The notes under the pieces were generated by a model. The model was not told the origin of the DNA. It saw only the letters and a program-made list of their open reading frames with translations, and did not search any database. Of a stretch of DNA of 64,000 nucleotides, positions 29,776 to 41,500 are shown piece by piece. Made by a program: the position numbers and the translations under genes. The stretch covers positions 15,619,386 to 15,683,385 of the forward strand of contig NC_088306.1 of the NCBI RefSeq assembly GCF_032854445.1, in the 5' to 3' direction. Numbering within the stretch: the first letter of the stretch is position 1; each line of letters opens with the position of its first letter. This DNA comes from Liolophura sinensis (taxonomy: Eukaryota > Mollusca > Polyplacophora > Chitonida > Chitonidae).

Positions 29776-31974
29776 CTACAATTTTGTTTTTGCCGTTTAT
29801 TTTAGTTGTTTCGCTTAATTGGAAGCTGACATTTGGGTATTTAGATAGATCCAACCAGATGAACACGCTGAGGCTTGCAAAGTAAGTTTCCATCGGAATT
29901 TGCTAAGCAAAAAAAAAACAAAAAAAAACAAGAGTCAATTACCCTAGCGAGAGCTGGATTCGAACACACGACCCTCAGTCTATATCACAGGGTGCGATTT
30001 GTCCTTGCAAGCTGCAAAACACGACAAAACAGCAAAGTTTACGTGCCTGTCTTCAGGATACAACAAAGGAAGGAGAATTTTTTCTATTCGATCTGAGTAA
30101 AAAGCGGCCAAGTGAAGGAAACAGGGTTTATGATATTTCACTCGGCAAACAGAACTCGATGAGTCTGTGTTACATACCACACTGACTGAAGAGCGAGACG
30201 GTTTGGTCTCCTGGAGAACACACTCCATTTACAATCATTAGGAGTTTCGGTGTGTATGGTGAGTCTGATGTAAGCAGTCCGTTGTGCAACGTTTGCTTAT
30301 GATATGGTATATTGTTTGATTTTATCACCTGGAAACTCGACATCCACCATTATAGAAGCGCACATAATATATACTCTACGTTGACAGGTTTTCCTTTTGT
30401 TTACACAACGGATGTTCTCTCCGCTCAATCCAACACGCTTATAGTATAATGCATCAAAGAATTCACTTTATTCTACAAGTACTAAGACAGCAAGACATTA
30501 AGAATAGTGCAACATTTACTCATGATATGGTATTGTAACGAAATTGGAAGAGATTGACGAAGAAATGTATGAGTAAAGAATCACCATCCCACGAGAGACA
30601 CTCGAGGCATAATTAAATGTCGTTTTACAACGCTGGGTAACTTACAACAAACTCGGAAGCTACAGGGAGCTTCCTTGTGTTAAATTAGATGGCCGATTTA
30701 ACAAAACGCATGGTTGAAAGATCGATAACTACTGTGCAAGTTACTCATCCCTGCCAATATTTCACATTGCGATGACTCTCCGCCATCTTGCTCTGAGAAT
30801 CATGACTTGACCAATCAGAGACCTTCTTATATCCCAACTCACCCAATCAGGGAGTGTAGGCCTACTGCATCATTATTTGGTAACGCAACACTTTCGATCA
30901 TTACAGTATAAAAAGTGAGACATTCAAACGACAAGTGACCGGACTCGGAGTGACCCATGAAGGTAATGTGCAAAGATATACCCAGTTTTGGTACCAATAA
31001 ATAGAAAGGACTGGACCATTCTTTACCATTCTCTACTGGACCATTAACCAAGTTAACTGGTAACTCAGCTTGGTGCTCAACCAAGATATACGGATCCAGA
31101 AGTGACTAACATTAACTGCATGGAATTACCTTCCGGTTATTAGTTTTATTAGTTACAGCATTCCCAACGTGAATGGAATGGTTATAGAAGGCTACTATAC
31201 TTACGGTCACATATGTGGAATAATAGCGTGGACACGACTAAGTTGACCACATAAAGAGTTTCTATACACAACACACATTGTTGTGCTATGTAATAAACTG
31301 GTGAACAATTTATCACTGTTTTATTGGTTTATTGATGTTGACATCCCTATCATATCCAAAGTGCGATAAATTCTTAATTAAGCCATACCAAGCCTGGATT
31401 AGGTTATTAATATCATATTAAAGTGACTGTGGTAACACTGATGGCCGACATTAATGTATAAAATCACCGATGAGTGTATTTTCATCGGCTGGATGAAGTC
31501 AATTAGGCCAACTGAGTTGTACTTCGTCGACTGATCAATACAACAGGCCTACCGCCCCGTACCCGTACGTATTATTGATTTTATCACCTGGCGCACATAA
31601 TATATACTCTGCCTGGAGGACAAGACTGCAATGATTTATCGATGTGGTGGTCAATTTTGACAATGTTGAGCTAAATGTATGCTTAAATTTAAATCTGGTA
31701 TTAAGTCTTAAACCAGTTTTGAACAACCGGGCCCTGTAAAGTCACGCAGATAGAAATGCGATAAGAGACAACTTCGAAATCGGATGTAGCAAACTTGTCT
31801 GTGAAGAATGACAATTCCTGTGAAAAGGACAAATCATACGAACAGAACTTTCTTGTGAGCAAAACTCACCATTTCTCACTTCATGTCACATAAGTTACAT
31901 CTTCATCTCCCCAACATGGCCAACTTTGTGGCACTGGAACATAGATAAAAACAACGATGAGCTCCACTGGATTA
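29776..31974. other. Space between convergent TNF and oxidase genes
   Basis: No exon found. A short dispersed pair (TTGATTTTATCACCTGG with GCGCACATAATATATACTCT) occurs at 30316-30385 and 31574-31614, with extra bases inserted in the first. Confidence 0.6.
29840..30010 (-). mobile_element. Possible diverged tRNA-derived SINE
   Basis: On the - strand GTGTTCGAATCCAGCTC is a good B box, with a plausible tRNA-like stretch on its 5' side (CGCACCCTGTGATATAG). No clear tail. It sits in the space between the convergent TNF and oxidase genes. Confidence 0.35.
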
Positions 31975-31980
31975 TTTATT
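31975..31980 (-). terminator. Candidate polyadenylation signal of the oxidase gene
   Basis: AATAAA on the - strand, about 55 bases past the stop codon, gives a short 3' UTR. The run could be part of an (AAAT)n tract by chance. Confidence 0.35.
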
Positions 31981-32035
31981 TGATTCAATTCGTGGTAAAT
32001 ACTTCCATTCTTAGGTTGAAAGTAGATCAAGGTAG

Positions 32036-32292
32036 CTAAATTACTTCATAACCAATGCAAAAGTAAAACCAAAGCGTGAAAATTCCTATAGGTTGCAGGC
32101 TAGAACCGTTGCTCGGACATGTGCGTTGACCGGATTTATTTTGGTCTTCGTCATATCCGCTGAATGTCCAGCTGCTGCATTTTGGGTAGTTCTTTGGCCT
32201 GCGCGGCATGTCTTCATCGTTACCAACCTGGATTACCAGACCCATACTGGTCTGAGCGTGGAACTGAACGTGACAATGAAACAACCAGAAAC
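32036..32292 (-). CDS. Multicopper oxidase exon 9: HCHxxxH motif, C-terminus and stop
   Basis: The acceptor is TTTTACACAG. It encodes [18 protein letters not shown] with the type 3 and type 1 ligands and an axial Met. A Cys-containing tail ([19 protein letters not shown]) follows, then about 20 hydrophobic residues to the stop. That tail is longer and more hydrophobic than needed for a soluble enzyme. Confidence 0.9.
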
Positions 32293-32407
32293 CTGTGTAA
32301 AATACGTACAAGACAAGGAAAAGACTATTAGAAATTGTTAGGCTTTGTGTATATAGGCGACAAATTCAGAATTTATAATAACTGTACCCAGCTGGACTTA
32401 AAATGTA

Positions 32408-32476
<69 letters not shown>

Positions 32477-32545
32477 TATAGATGCAAATTTTAGTGCGGT
32501 TTTACATTGTTGTTAAGCTAATAATACATTGTTTATTGTATCTAA

Positions 32546-32596
<51 letters not shown>

Positions 32597-35500
32597 TATA
32601 GATGCACATTTTAGTGCGGTTTTACATTGTTGTTAAGCTAATAATACATTGTTTATTGTATCTAAGTATATATATGGACATGTATTAGTTAAATAATTTT
32701 TACATCGTTTTAATTTTGAGTTTTATTTGGTTTTACAATTAAATATATATGGACAGGTATTAGTCAGATATTTTTACATTGTTTTAATTTTGTTTTGTAA
32801 TTGGTTTTACATGGTTGTTAAGCTAATAATACATTGTTTATTGTATCTAAGTATATATATGGACACGTAGTAGTTAAATCAGTTTAAAAAATTGTTAAAC
32901 ACGTCATAAACAGCTATACCTATATTAGTTAAGTACACTCCTGGGAGTACATATATAATAAACAATGCACTTTCTTATGTTAGTTGCCTGACAATGGTTC
33001 AGGTACCTCGCGTTTTCTCAAATAAATAAGTGTGCCAGCCATACACCTCTTGTCATCTCATATGTTCCGCAATTTTAATTACCACGAAAGAAATTAACCT
33101 AATGCAGTTGAGTGAGCTCATGAGTACGGCATAAAACACTGACCAAACCAAAAGAAACATAGGGAGCGGCCTGAAGTCAGGACATTTGCTATGTATCAAA
33201 CTTAGGGTGGCGGTTTCCTCTGCTCATTCTTAAGCATGGCATAACACACTAACCAATCAACCACCAATTGATAAATCTAGCAAGTAGTCAATCAGTCAAT
33301 CAATAAGAAGTCATACTTGAGTTTTTACCTGGGTTATCCGCCACGAAGCGCAAGACGGCATACCCACCGTCTGGGACGAGGATAGTGTCCTTCTGAACGG
33401 GGTTGTCATAGTTACGATGAATGTATCCTTCCGCATCAAGGCGCTTTACAGCCTCCATTGTTGTGGAAATATTTACCTTAAATGACAAAATATGACATGA
33501 AACAGAAAAAAATTTACACGACATTTACCGATATTTTAACCGATATTTTTAGTCTTCTAATATTAACTGAATCGATATCCACGATTCAGGCTGAAAAAAC
33601 AACCACGATTGTTCACGATTTTCGCTGAAATGATGCCCAATATCCACGATTTTAGCTGAAATGATGTCCAATTTCCACGATTTTAGCTGAAATGATACCC
33701 AATTTCCACGATTTTCGCGGAAATGATGCCCAGTATCCACGATTTTAGCTGAAATGATGCCCAATTTCCACGATTTTAGCTGAAATGATACCCAATTTCC
33801 ACGATTTTAGCTGAAATGATGCCCAGTATGCACGATTTTAGCTTAAATGATAGCCAATGTTCACACAATTTTGGTTGAAATGATAACCAATATTTACGAG
33901 TTTAGCTGAAATGATACATTTACTGAAACAATAGCCAATTCTTCACGATAGTATATTTAGAAAACATATCTGCATTGAAAAGTAGTCAACGTAATCAAAA
34001 TTAAATCCTTATGAACGAGAAATATTCTCAAAATATAATGCAGACCCCTCTCCACGCCCCTTCACCGATTAAACTGAATGGTGAAATAAGGATTTTGATG
34101 CCGTGTGTGCGTATTTGCATATAGTCATGCACAAAAGTTATTTATTTATTTGATTGGTGTTCAAGAAAACCCGTGTACTCGGATTAACGAAAATCCACTG
34201 AAAAGAGGAATCCCATCCTGTTGTATCACAGGTCAACGGACGATTAAATTTATTTATTTATATATTTGATTGGCGTTTTACGCCGTACTCAAGAATATTT
34301 CACTTATATGACGGCGGCCAGCATTATGGTAGGTGGAAACCGGGCAGAACCCGGGGGAAACCCACGACCATCCGCAGGTTGTTGCCAGACCTTCCCACGT
34401 ACGGCCGAAGAGGAAGCCAGCGGACGATTAAAAGGAAAACAATAATTGTTCATTTTTAAGATGTTACCATATGTGTTACATTAGACGTTGCTACAACTAA
34501 TTACTGACTCCAGTGTCATTCTGAACTTCTGTACCAGAAATGATTTCATTTTTCACAAGGAGGCAGAATAAATCGAATTAATATTTTTACCCCATAAAAC
34601 CTTAAAGTGATTGATGTTTCCGAGTCAATAGAAGATGGAAAATTATGGTTCACTTATGTTTTACTCCCATGTTCATGAAAATAAAGAGGACTTCTGTTTT
34701 TCCCTTATTCCCTTACGTTGCATAGATAAAAAAATTAAAGTAATGAATACTTTATCAAATCCGGAGGAAGGCGCGGACTCAGTATTTTGTAAGGGACATT
34801 TACACTGTTTAGTATGAGGCGCGATGAAGGGGAGGTAATTCAAAGAATAGTTCCCCCTGTTCAACGCATGTGCCATCACAAAACTCTTCCACGTCTTCTT
34901 GGCTTTTCGCTTATGTTTTAAATATTGTTGACTGGTGAAAGTGATTGGTGACCATTGGCTTAGGTTATCAGTTTACGACTGTTAACCTAGTACATATAAC
35001 ATGTACTGGATAGAGTGAGTGAGTGAGTGCTTGGGGTTTGACGTCGTACTTTATAATTTGTCAGTCATATGACGACGAAAGAATCCTTAGTGTGTATGTG
35101 ATGTGCCTCCTTGTTGCAGGACGGATTTCCACCGCTCTTTTATCTAGTGCTGCTTAACTGAAACGCCTTGCTGAAGGCAAGTAAGCCATTATACTGATAG
35201 GGTCAACCAATCGTTACACTATCCCCTTCATGCTATCGGGACCGGTAGCTCAAGTTTGAACTGGATAGAGGATTTACATATACGGTACAAATTCGTAATG
35301 TCGCCATTTTAACTTCTTTACCTACCTGTTTCAACGCGAGCACTCTGAAGGAATGTCCATGAAGGTGCATAGGATGGTTAATGTTCAAGTGAGTTCCTTC
35401 GTCCACAACAACTAGTTCCACAAGATCACCAATGGCAACATGTAACCGATGGACGCAGATACAATACTCTGTGGAACAGTTTACCGCCACGGATTCCGTG

Positions 35501-38500
35501 TCACAAAATAGATCCTAAAATAGATGTTCACAGTCTTATACTTGTTATATTTTTTCAGTCAGAAGAGTTAATGCGCAATTACCAAATTTATTGACCTGTA
35601 ATGAAACTTGTTGATTCAGTGATGAAACCCCCGCGGTAGTTTAAAAACCAATGCAAGATATAGATACCCATCAAATGCATGTATAACATAAAGGGAAGTT
35701 TGATGTAACTATATTTCATTTTTTATTTTTAATATGTAATTAAAATAAAATGTTTCTATTACTACAATAGGAATATATTACCTTTATTACCGCTGATATT
35801 ATTGGGACAGCAAGTTTGGTACAAAGAGCTAGAACGTATCGCTGATGTTGATAAAAGGAAAATTGAATGGCAATCTACCTGTGGAACGTCTTGGTGTTGA
35901 AATAAAAGTGGACTTGGTGGATTCATCAAGGTTATTTTGTTGATTTGTGGGGCGTAAAAGACCCCTCGTCGTTCAAATGCGTAGACCGGATGTGTCTGGG
36001 GGCTGTGCACGAGCAGATCGTCCAAAATCCGGGTGTCAAGAGCAAGGTAAAATGTGTGATCTGGAGAACGTTCGAAACCGGGCTCGAGTTTATCCGTGGA
36101 ATTGACGCTGACGATGGGCTGACGTAGATCGGAGGATTCTGCATTCCATGAGTTGAGCCACTGAAACGAAAAGCATTTTCTTCAGCTTTACGTGCGTATT
36201 GTATGTATAGCAGCCCCGCAAAACTCGAAATATCTCGCGTTACTTGGCGTCCAACAGATAATCAACAGGCACATTATGTCAGTTGCACTAGCCCTCTGCC
36301 TGCTGACTTGAGCCAAAGCGTCTTTCTGTTTTAGTCTGTGAACAACCAAACGCCAAAAAAGAAAAAAAAAAAAACAATGGCGTGACAGAAAAATAATTTT
36401 GTGGGCAAGCCATACGTCATACGGATTTTTTCACTAACGGCATATGTGTGTTAATGTTGTTAATGTTTATTCGTTGATTTTTTTTTCGGGGGGGGGGCTG
36501 TTCTTTTTTGGGCGGGGGGGGTGGCGGATTGGTAAAATCACTGTCAAAATGTCGTCATTGAAACCGGGCTATAGGTAGACATCATCGTAATATGGACGAA
36601 AAGATGACGCTTAAGCAAAGTTAATCCCACAGCAAAACGAAAATGAAACGCAGTGGTCGGGTGTAGCTTCCGACATTTCTTTTCATCAGTGGAAAATCAC
36701 AAAATAATATTCATTTATTTATTTATCTGCTCATATTGACGAACAGTTGCTTTCTTGTACAATGGCGGTTAAGTTTATGGGTGAACAAAAAAGAACGACC
36801 CTTAGTTCATCACCTTCCTTTGTCAGGATCGTCGTCATACGACTGAAAAATTGTTAAGTGCGACGTTAAACCCATACTCTTCATAGCGGATACGTCACTC
36901 TCTACTTTTCACTTTACGTCACTGCCAAGACTAGTAAATTCTGTACAGAAATCTTGAACAACGCCGAGGTTACTGGGGTCACGGTGATGAGGCAGGAAGT
37001 GATATCAGAAAACACAAACAATCCGTCTCAACTTTGGCTCTTGCAATACTCTATATACACGCATTGTCTTTAGCTAGAGTACGTACAACGTGATTGTAAC
37101 CGAAACCTAAAACAATTTTATTTAATGAATGCTGATTAAACAGTTCCGCGGAATCTCAAGAAACACGTGATGAGGCTAAACGTAAACAAGACTACGTGTG
37201 TCTCATAAATCCCAAAGGTCAAGTTTGTCTTTTGGTGGCAGCGACGCATGCGCTGTGTAGGAGTATGCGTTAAAGTCCACGCATTCATTCACTCATTTCT
37301 TTGCCATTAACCTGACATATATCCGTGAAAGACATAGTAGCAAAAAGTGACACAGAAAATGTCATTAAAAACTTTTACCTTTCCAGTAGTGACATTTGTT
37401 GGTGGTTCGGTGGGTTCATTTTCCGATGCCCCAATATATCTAACAATTGCCAGCTGCTGTGGAAGTCGTTTCCTTTCCCCTTCCCCGCAGTCCGGTACTT
37501 CTTGAACCATCAGCCAATAGTTACCCACGTCTCTATTCGCCGTCAGAATGAAGTCAAATCTCTCCCCAGCAGCCATCATGAAGGCGTCCACTTCCAAAGG
37601 CTCAAAAGGATTTCCGTCCGACGCGATTATCGACAACACGTGTCCGGAGACCGAGACGGTAATTGGACAGGCAGAGACGCCATTATCAATGACCCGGAAG
37701 CGATAAGACTCCCCATGCCGGACGGAAAAGACAGCTCTTGGTGTGTAAAACGTTTCTTGCGCTTGTTTGGTTTCTTTGAACTTCCGGTAAACGCCTTGAC
37801 CTGTGGGCAGGGATTTTTTAAATTTATTGTTTAAGTCAATACAGCCTATTTTTTCGGACATTGCCGAGAAATTCATGCCAGGCGCTCACAACAACCAGAA
37901 AACATAAACATAAAATTTTTATTAAATTATTTTAATTTCAATTACGTCCAGGTGAGTTATGTTTAGTATTGGTCGAAGAAAACAAAACAAAGAAAAACCG
38001 CACACATAAACAGCAAAAATGAAAACATATTGCTCTGAGACGTATATGGTAACTGAAATAGTTTTGTCGATCAATAATAAGGTTTTCACAGCAGACTTTG
38101 TACCATTGATCAGGAGTGACTTGTCTTTTATGACCTTTTCTCCGCCGTGCACGTGCGCCGCATACCGGTTTATGGTAGGATTGACGAACCATTCGTTCAC
38201 TACGATCACGTGATCAGGCAAGTCATTATCATATTTATCAAAGTGAGGCTCTTTTGACGGAGACTGCCGAACAACTAGAGCCCCGAATAAGCCGTCAGCC
38301 CTTTGAAGTCCGGCATGTGAGTGCCAGAAATGAGTCCCTGGATTGTCGGCAACAAATCTGCAAATCAATAAGGTTATCTGGGTATATATGACATTTCATA
38401 ACATCTTCCGAACTGATAAGATGCGTAGAGCGGTCTAATATACTGAAATGTGGACATTGTGAAAGCGGTAGCTACGACAAATTATGAAAAATTCACCACT

Positions 38501-41500
38501 AAGATCAGAACTGGCCTATGGCCTTTGTGCATGCTGGTTGATGCTAATAGATAGTAGATGACACAGGAAACTGACATATGCAAATTGGTACCGGATACTG
38601 TTTATTTATTTATTTGACTGCTGTTGTACGCCGTACTGAAGAATATGTCACTTTTATGACTGTCACCAACATCACGGCGTGAGGACAGCGCACAAAGCCC
38701 GAGGGAAACCCACAATAATCAGTAGGCTCCTGAATCATTGGGCCTGGCTAGCTTGCTAACTACTACGCCAAGGAGCCCCCAAATAGCGAATACTACTGAT
38801 GTGGAGCTAATGCTCAAGGAGAGTGAAATAAAACTGTAGGTGCTCTAACAGAAATTCAACTAAGCAATAACCCATAAACTTTAACTTAACAACATGTGGG
38901 TATGATTCAAAATAATTTGTAGAATATTACGTACTGAGTGAAAATTTTTGATTCCGATATGAACTAAATTGTGTTCAAAAATTGCATGCGTTCTAATGGA
39001 AATCCCACTCAGTAATAACAAAAGAGGATAAATGTTATCATGCGAGCTAAATGGCTGAGCTGATATCTCTGACTCACCGATATTGAAATGAAGAGAATGG
39101 TGTTATGGGACACTGAGTGATCATTTCTGCACCGTCGTTGTACTGGGTCCCTTTCTGGTGGATACCGTGCCAGTGTAAGCTCACGCCTTCGGACATGTCT
39201 GGGTGATTGAAAACCTTCACCTGAATGTGGTCTCCTTCACAAACCTAAAAGGTGTATATCAAGCCCCCAAGGTTCACTACGAGAGTTTGAGTTCGAATAA
39301 TTTCATCGCAAAGGTAAAAAAAAGTCCTACTCTATAATGTGACTTGTCAAAAATGTTAGGTAACTATTAGATCACATTTACTATAATAAGGGCGTGTCGT
39401 TAAAGTTGCACAAAACTTAATTTAGGGTAAACAAATAATAGGACGGAGGGACAGCATGGGCCTGGTTTCGCTAAATTTCTTCAAATTTTCATTTTTCAAA
39501 ATTAAGCAAACGAGCTTCAAATTAAGTAACATAATACTTTACTTGTGACTTAAATTTTGTAGGGAAACAGTGTTGAGCTTAAGCAAAAACTTACCAACTT
39601 AAGCAATTTACTGAATTTAGTAATTTTGGTGAAGCAGGGCCTGGAACTTTTGTGAGCTTGAGAAGTTCCTCAAGGAAAGAGTTGTCATTTGTGTTTCTGT
39701 TAAAATTAACAGAATAATTTCTTGAATGTATACCTCAAATTCTTGCGCTGAAAATTGAAAGCTGTGGAAACATGAGACAGTGACACTTTAGCGATATTTA
39801 GTCCAGTAGGCAAATATCGTGATCCCATCTAAGTCTCGAGATATCTACTTAATCTCACTACCTGGATAGCTGGTCCTGGCAGATGTCTGTTTACGGTCAG
39901 AATTGCCCTTGGCGTGCCTTCGGCAGGAACGCAGTTCGGCCTGAAGCAGTCGGTCCTATTGAACGGACAGTCCCGACAGTGAACGGTTATCGTGTGGTAC
40001 CACTCGATGGTGAAGTTGTACTCACACGTCCTGGGTGCCTCGTTATCCTTGCAATCTCTTACACATGGGTGATCTTTATAATCTACAAATGGATAAAAAT
40101 AACAAATCTGGGCTTCAAATTCGTACGCCAGCTTAAACTATAAACTTTTCCAGGTTACACAAAGCACCAAAAAAATACATGCATATGAAAATTAAGCGAA
40201 AATATGAAAATTTCACATGCCAATTATTTCGATGTAAAATGTGTCAGTGTGGAATGTTTATACGTATGTACTGTACGTGTGCTTGGGGTTTAACGTCGTA
40301 CTTTTTCAGTCATATCACAACGTGGTTTGTGCACATATACTGTGTCTTCTTTTGGCAGGGCGAGTCCATGCCGCCAAAGTGCTTCCGCCACTGAAGTGTC
40401 ATGCCGAAGACACCAGGCATGACACCCAACCAGTCACATTATACTGACACTGGGCCAACCAGTCCTGTTTCCTTGCTCTAACTTCTCAGTGCTGAGGGCC
40501 AAGCGATCATTTTTAAAGTCTTTGGTATGACCCATTGCGGTTTTGATCCTTGGGCTGATATATATGTATCAGCTGTTTCATTTACTCTCCTAAAATTCAA
40601 ATGTTAAAAGGATATGCAACATGTAAGACGCTGTAAAATAGCATTGCTAGCACTGTGCAAAGTATAAATCTAACGTTATTAATTTGTTTCCTCCTCTACC
40701 ACTACCAATATGTTGGATTGGCATAATCAAAGTTATATGTAATATTCCGGCTTTAAGAGAGTAGAAATTCAGCCAGTTGATGTATTATTTTTTCTGGCTG
40801 GTTTAAGCTATATTCCAGAAATCAATGTAAAAACGATTGCCTGGTTTAGTCTGTGTGCAGCGGAAAGCGTAGACCACCGGAAAAACCACCAGCCTTCGTC
40901 AAACCCAAAGAAAACCTCCCACAATACACTCAGAAAATTAATCTGTTAAGTTTAACACAAAGTCTATTATCTGAGTGATGCTAGAATGTATTCTCTTATT
41001 GCGACATATTATTCTATTAAATATAACACACACATATTGTATTAATTCGACGTAGCCATTCTATTAGACAGATATAACACATATTATGCTGAATATGACA
41101 CAACATATGTGTTATAGTAACAGAATACCATCTAGCATCACTCAGAGAGCACACTTTCAGTTATAGTTAAAAGATTATTTTTTAAGTGTAAAGCCTCTAT
41201 TTATCCAATCAGAGGAGTATATGTGTGCGTTATTGGTGGAATGAAATTATTCCGATACGAATTTTGTGGGACAGTCTACACAGCATTATTTTATGTGGGA
41301 CAACCTCCACAGCCTTATTTTATGTGAGACAATCTACACAGCCTTATTTTACGTGAGACAACCTACACAGCCTTATTTTATGTGAAACAACCGACACAGC
41401 CTTATTGTATTTGGGACAACCTACACAGCTCTATTGTACGTGGGACAACATACACAGCCTTATTTTACGTGGGAAAATCAACACAGCCCTATTTTACGTG

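Larger units (their letters stand above)
36161..37378 (-). other. Oxidase intron 5
   Basis: Holds the G-rich tract and a SINE B tail; no additional exon is needed, since exons 5 and 6 join in phase 0 with family-like text on both sides. Confidence 0.75.

Noticed and set aside
37325-37834. 169-residue + strand open frame
   Set aside because: Antisense shadow of oxidase exon 5.
37801-37876. Upstream extension of oxidase exon 5 (to an ATG at 37876)
   Set aside because: The CCTGCCCACAG acceptor at 37801 gives the family-like join SLLINGQGVY with exon 4; the extension is intronic.
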